Source: Burkholderiales bacterium (lineage in GTDB: Bacteria; Pseudomonadota; Gammaproteobacteria; Burkholderiales; SHXO01). From it: a stretch of 64,000 nt of DNA. A program made the translations under genes and the position numbers. Below, one piece after another: positions 60,489 through 64,000 of the stretch; position 1 is the stretch's first letter, and each line of letters begins with the position of its first letter. The DNA is taken from contig JADZGB010000043.1 in assembly GCA_020854105.1 (NCBI GenBank), positions 1 to 64,000 on the forward strand, in the 5' to 3' direction. The notes under the pieces were generated by a model, which was given only the letters and a program-made list of their open reading frames with translations, did no database searches and was not told where the DNA came from.

Positions 60489-61299
60489 GCGCAGTGACCA
60501 TGAGCATCAGCGGGAGCGCCAGTACCGCCATCGGGCGAGTGGTGGGCGAGGGCGTCGACGTTTCGCACGAGGCCATCCTCTATCTGGAGGACATCACCGT
60601 CAGCTTCGACGGGTTCCACGCACTGAACAGGCTCACGCTCACGGTAGACAAGGGGGAACTGCGCTGTGTCATCGGTCCCAATGGTGCCGGCAAGACCACG
60701 ATGATGGACGTGATCACCGGCAAGACGCGACCGGGTGCGGGCAGTGCCTTCTTCGGCCAGACCATCGACCTGACACGCCTGACCGAGGCCCGGATTGCGC
60801 ACGCGGGCATCGGCCGCAAGTTCCAGAAGCCGACCGTGTTCGAGCAGCACACGGTATTCGAAAACCTGGAACTGGCGATGAAGGCCGACAAGCGCGTGCC
60901 TGCCTGCGCGCACGCGTGGATTCGAGTCAGTTCGACCGCATCGCCCAGACACTCGCACTGATTCGTCTGACGGCAGAAGCCGGCAAGTTCGCCGGCCTGC
61001 TCTCGCACGGGCAGAAGCAGTGGCTCGAGATCGGCATGCTGCTCATACAGGAGCCGCAACTGCTGCTGCTCGACGAACCGGTGGCCGGCATGACCGACGA
61101 GGAGACCGAGCGCACGGCGGAGCTGTTCAGGACGCTCGCGGGAGAGCACACGGTGATCGTGGTCGAGCACGACATGGAGTTCATCGCCAGCATCGCGAAC
61201 GTGATCACCGTCCTGCACGAAGGCAGCGTGCTGGCGGAGGGCTCGCTGGACAGGATCAGGAACGACGAGCGCGTGATCGAAGTGTACCTGGGAAGGTGA
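60485..61299 (+). pseudogene. urtD: urtD ATPase, frameshifted
   Basis: The first part (ATG 60485, IGPNGAGKTTMMDVITGKT Walker A) reaches LAMKADKRV near 60895; the rest (LRARVDSSQFDRIAQTLALIRL, GQKQWLEIGMLL, LLLLDEPVAGMTDEE) is in another frame to 61299. The frames meet around 60897-60902. Signature and Walker B are in the second part. ATGA overlap with urtC is kept, so the operon layout was normal before decay. Confidence 0.87.
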
Positions 61300-61340
61300 G
61301 TGATCGATCCAGCGGACAGTTCGCTGGTCGGGCGCATCGT

Positions 61341-61398
61341 CGCCCCGGCGAAAGCCGGGATGACGTGGTATTGGATCCCGGCTTGCGCCGGAATGACG
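61341..61398. repeat. two REP-like palindromes between urtD and urtE
   Basis: GCCCCGGCGAAAGCCGGGAT and GGATCCCGGCTTGCGCCGGA, both followed by ATGACG, are copies of the dispersed element. They interrupt an operon that is normally tight. Confidence 0.85.
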
Positions 61399-61484
61399 GC
61401 GTGTTGCGTTCGCCGGCATGACGGAGGTGTCATCTCCTGAGCCCGGCAGCGGAGATGACGGGAACGTTTGCGGATGACCCAAGC

Positions 61485-61856
61485 ATGCTGAGCATTTCGA
61501 ATCTCGACCAGTACTACGGTTCCAGCCACACGCTGCGCGGCATCCGCTTCGATGTGCCGGCAGGCAAGGTCACGGCAATTCTGGGCCGCAACGGCGTGGG
61601 CAAGACGACGCTGCTCAAGTGCCTGATGGGCGTGCTGCCGGTGCGCCGGGGCCGGGTTCACCTCCTGGGAGAGGACATCACCGCGGTGTCGCCGCACCTG
61701 CGCGTGCGCCGGGGCCTGGGCTACGTCCCCCAGGGTCGCGAGATCTTTCCGCGGCTGACGGTCGAGGAGAACCTGCTGATGGGCATGGCCAGCCTCCCCG
61801 GGGGTGTCCGCGACGAGATGGACGCGCACGCCCCGCGCAGCCTCCTCGCGGTCTGA
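61485..61856 (+). pseudogene. urtE: urtE ATPase, C-terminal half missing
   Basis: ATG 61485 begins MLSISNLDQYYGSSHTLRGI; Walker A GRNGVGKTT and Q-loop GYVPQGREIFPRLTVEENLL are present, then after MASLPGG the sequence changes to unrelated HAPRSLLAV and stops. Usual UrtE is about 230 residues; the ABC signature, Walker B and H-loop are missing. Confidence 0.88.
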
Positions 61857-61940
61857 CCAGCGCATCGCGTGCACGGTCGCGTCGCGCAGGTTTTTTTCTT
61901 CCGCTCGGCACTCGCACGCCAGGTACCGGTCGAACCTGGC

Positions 61941-62456
61941 ATGCGCTTCCCCCCTGGACGTTCCCATCGATTCGTTGCATGCCTGGTCGCGCTGGGCTGC
62001 GCCGGTGTGTCCGCCGCGGCCGATCGGCCCGTGCAGGACGACATCGAGCGCAACCTCCAGGATCGGCGTGCGCGCGCATTCGAACTGCAGATGGACCTGG
62101 AGCCCGGAGCAGCTCCGGCGCCGCTGCCGGAGACGCAGGTACGACGCTCCGTGGTCGTGCCGGCCCCGGGGACGGGTCTCGTGAACGACTACGACCTGCT
62201 CGATGTACTGCCCCGCGTTCCACCTGCTGGCGAGCCGGGAACCGTACAGGGTCCGCGCGACAGCGTGGCCGTTCCCGCTCTGGTGGACAGCCAGCGCCGG
62301 CGACAGCAGGGGCTGCAGGCGCAGACACGCGACATGCCGGAAGCACAGCGGCGCCAGGCGCTGGAGGCACAACGGCTACAATTCGAACGTGAATTGCAGT
62401 CCGAGCGGTTGCGCTCGGAGATAATCCGCAACTCGGACCGGGCCCTGCGTCGCTAG
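61941..62456 (+). CDS. secreted protein of unknown function
   Basis: A 171-residue protein with a signal peptide (FVACLVALGCAGVSAAA). The mature part is hydrophilic, Gln/Arg-rich and helical (SQRRRQQGLQAQTRDMPEAQ... and QRLQFERELQSERLRSEII), likely a coiled coil. The start ATG 61941 has no strong RBS. No family recognised. Confidence 0.6.
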   Translation: MRFPPGRSHRFVACLVALGCAGVSAAADRPVQDDIERNLQDRRARAFELQMDLEPGAAPAPLPETQVRRSVVVPAPGTGLVNDYDLLDVLPRVPPAGEPGTVQGPRDSVAVPALVDSQRRRQQGLQAQTRDMPEAQRRQALEAQRLQFERELQSERLRSEIIRNSDRALRR

Positions 62457-62514
62457 CGTACGCCGGTGTGCCAGCGGGCGGGTCCGGCCCTTCCGATCCA
62501 ACAAAGGAGATCCG

Positions 62515-63339
62515 ATGTCGAAGTCGATATTTCGCGCACTGACGGCGGCCTGCGCGACCGCCCTGGCCCTGACTACCGCTGCCCCCGTCCTTGCCGATGC
62601 GAAACTGGAACAGGCGCTGGCCGGCAAGCATCGCGACGCGAAGAATGTGGCCCGCGACCCGTACCGCCACCCCAGGGAGACGCTCGAGTTCTTCGGCATC
62701 AAGCCGGACATGACGGTGGTGGAGATCTGGCCCAGCGCCGGTTGGTGGACCGAGATCCTGGCCCCGTATCTGAAGGATCAGGGCAAGTACTACGCGGCCT
62801 GGTACGCGACCGGGTCCAAGAACACGCCCGAACCTCTGAAGGCACGGGAGAAGATGTTCGATGCAATGGTCGCGTCCCGGCCCGATGTCTACGGCAAGTT
62901 GATCAAGACCAGCCTGCTTCCGCCCGATTTCGTGGAGATCGCGCCCAAGGGCTCGGCGGACATGGTGCTCACTTTCCGCAGCGTGCACAACTGGGCCAGG
63001 CGAGGCAGCACGGACATGATGTTCAAGGCCTTCTACGATGCGCTCAAGCCGGGGGGCATTCTGGGGGTCAAGGACCATCGGGCAAAGCCGGGGACGCCGT
63101 TCCAGCAGCAGATCGACAGCGGCTACATGACCGAGGCCTACGTGATCGAGGCGGCCGAGCTGGCGGGCTTCCGCCTCGTCGGCTCGTCCGAGGTGAATGC
63201 CAATCCGAAGGACACGAAGGATCACGAGGCGGGCGTGTGGACGCTGCCGCCGACACTGATTCTGGGCGACAAGGATCGCGAGAAGTATCTCGCCATCGGT
63301 GAGAGCGATCGCATGACGCTGAAGTTCGTCAAGCCGTAG
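62515..63339 (+). CDS. secreted class I methyltransferase-like protein
   Basis: A 274-residue protein with a signal peptide (ALALTTAAPVLA, end near residue 26) and a Rossmann-type fold: VVEIWPSAGWWTEILAPYL stands where SAM motif I (E/DxGxGxG) would be, and DALKPGGILGVKDHRA resembles motif post-III. Motif I is P-S-A-G-W, which is not a normal SAM loop. AAAGGAG precedes the ATG. Known as a family of predicted secreted methyltransferases without a proven role. Confidence 0.75.
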   Translation: MSKSIFRALTAACATALALTTAAPVLADAKLEQALAGKHRDAKNVARDPYRHPRETLEFFGIKPDMTVVEIWPSAGWWTEILAPYLKDQGKYYAAWYATGSKNTPEPLKAREKMFDAMVASRPDVYGKLIKTSLLPPDFVEIAPKGSADMVLTFRSVHNWARRGSTDMMFKAFYDALKPGGILGVKDHRAKPGTPFQQQIDSGYMTEAYVIEAAELAGFRLVGSSEVNANPKDTKDHEAGVWTLPPTLILGDKDREKYLAIGESDRMTLKFVKP

Positions 63340-63359
63340 GCGCGGGCAGGGAGAGCGGC

Positions 63360-64000
63360 ATGGCATCGTCGATATCGGACGAGGTGGCTGCGCGCGCGCG
63401 CGAGCTGGAGCAGGCGGTGATCGCCTGGCGACGTGACCTGCACCAGCATCCTGAGCTGTCGAATCGGGAAACGCGCACGGCTGCGGTGGTCGCGACCCAT
63501 CTGGCGCGGCTGGGGCTGAAGCCGCGGACGCAGGTGGCCTACACCGGCGTGGTCGCCGTCCTCGACACCGGTCGCCCCGGGCCGGTGGTCGCGTTGCGGG
63601 CGGACATGGACGCGCTGCCGGTGGCCGAAGAGGTCGATCTGCCCTTCGCATCGAAGGAGCGGACCAGCTTCAACGGTCAGGACGTGGGCGTGATGCACGC
63701 CTGCGGCCACGATTGCCACGTGGCGATCCTCATGGGCGCTGCCGAACTGCTGGTCGGGATGCGCGACCGGTTGCACGGTGCGATCAAGTTCATCTTTCAG
63801 CCCGCAGAGGAAGGCCCGCCGCCAGGCGAGGAGGGCGGAGCGGCCCTGATGATCAAGCAGGGCGTGCTGGACAATCCCAGGCCGGATGCCATCTTCGGCC
63901 TGCACGTGTTCGCCGGCATCGATGCCGGCAAGATCGCCTATCGCCCCGGCCCCGCGCTGGCGAGCGCGGACCGCATCCGCATCCTGGTGCGCGGCGCGCA
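63360..64000 (+). CDS. M20-family amidohydrolase, start only
   Basis: Residues 1-213 are visible; the rest lies beyond the window. WRRDLHQHPELSNRE is the standard opening, MHACGHDCHVAILMGAA has the metal ligands, and FQPAEEG the general-base Glu pair. M20D enzymes (hippurate hydrolase, HipO/IAA-amino-acid hydrolase) cleave N-acyl amino acids. RBS GGGAG precedes ATG 63360. Confidence 0.92.
   Translation, partial: MASSISDEVAARARELEQAVIAWRRDLHQHPELSNRETRTAAVVATHLARLGLKPRTQVAYTGVVAVLDTGRPGPVVALRADMDALPVAEEVDLPFASKERTSFNGQDVGVMHACGHDCHVAILMGAAELLVGMRDRLHGAIKFIFQPAEEGPPPGEEGGAALMIKQGVLDNPRPDAIFGLHVFAGIDAGKIAYRPGPALASADRIRILVRGA

Overview
The window is a GC-rich, gene-dense stretch of a Gram-negative chromosome. 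The gene set points to a betaproteobacterium, probably of the Burkholderiales/Rhodocyclales type: a Bug-family binding protein, LexA with an ImuA-ImuB-DnaE2 cassette, CbpA/CbpM, a NikR regulator, and a type II secretion-like operon with PilMNOP-like parts and a cohesin-bearing secretin. No rRNA, tRNA, CRISPR array, integrase or transposase was recognised. Family assignments come from motif recognition only; no database search was run.

Layout. 1-7.7 kb: a partial TbpB-like lipoprotein, FdhD, an amidase divergent from a dicarboxylate/amino-acid symporter, a benzoylformate-decarboxylase-like gene broken by a 16-bp tandem duplication, and a D-aminoacylase-like lipoprotein. 7.7-8.1 kb: REP-like palindromes and a 17-bp minisatellite. 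8.1-18 kb: Lhr helicase, Pcm, Nudix, small envelope proteins, an HNH nuclease and cbpA-cbpM. 18.3-22.9 kb: a complete branched-chain amino acid ABC operon. 23-26 kb: hsp20-lon behind a sigma-32-like promoter. 26-31.6 kb: Uma2 nuclease, periplasmic glutathione peroxidase, a frameshifted Bug protein, a type III CoA-transferase, an RraA-like aldolase and two small secreted proteins.

31.8-41.3 kb: an eleven-gene secretion operon (G-F-E-PilM-PilN-PilO-PilP-secretin-three more pseudopilins), mostly with start/stop overlaps. 41.5-49.3 kb: M48 protease, VOC protein, old yellow enzyme, NikR divergent from a TonB-dependent receptor, and a PatB/MalY lyase.

49.4-57.7 kb is the SOS mutagenesis region. 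lexA, imuA, imuB and dnaE2 are all on the minus strand, but about 2.1 kb of foreign-looking DNA (a small repeat protein, gene debris and a vapBC toxin-antitoxin pair) separates imuB from dnaE2. dnaE2 has its own good LexA box and lexA has a near-consensus one.

58-61.9 kb holds a decayed urea ABC transporter operon (urtABCDE). urtA and urtB have internal in-frame deletions, urtC a deletion plus a frameshift, urtD a frameshift, and urtE lacks its C-terminal half. The window ends with a secreted protein of unknown function, a secreted methyltransferase-like protein and the start of an M20 amidohydrolase.
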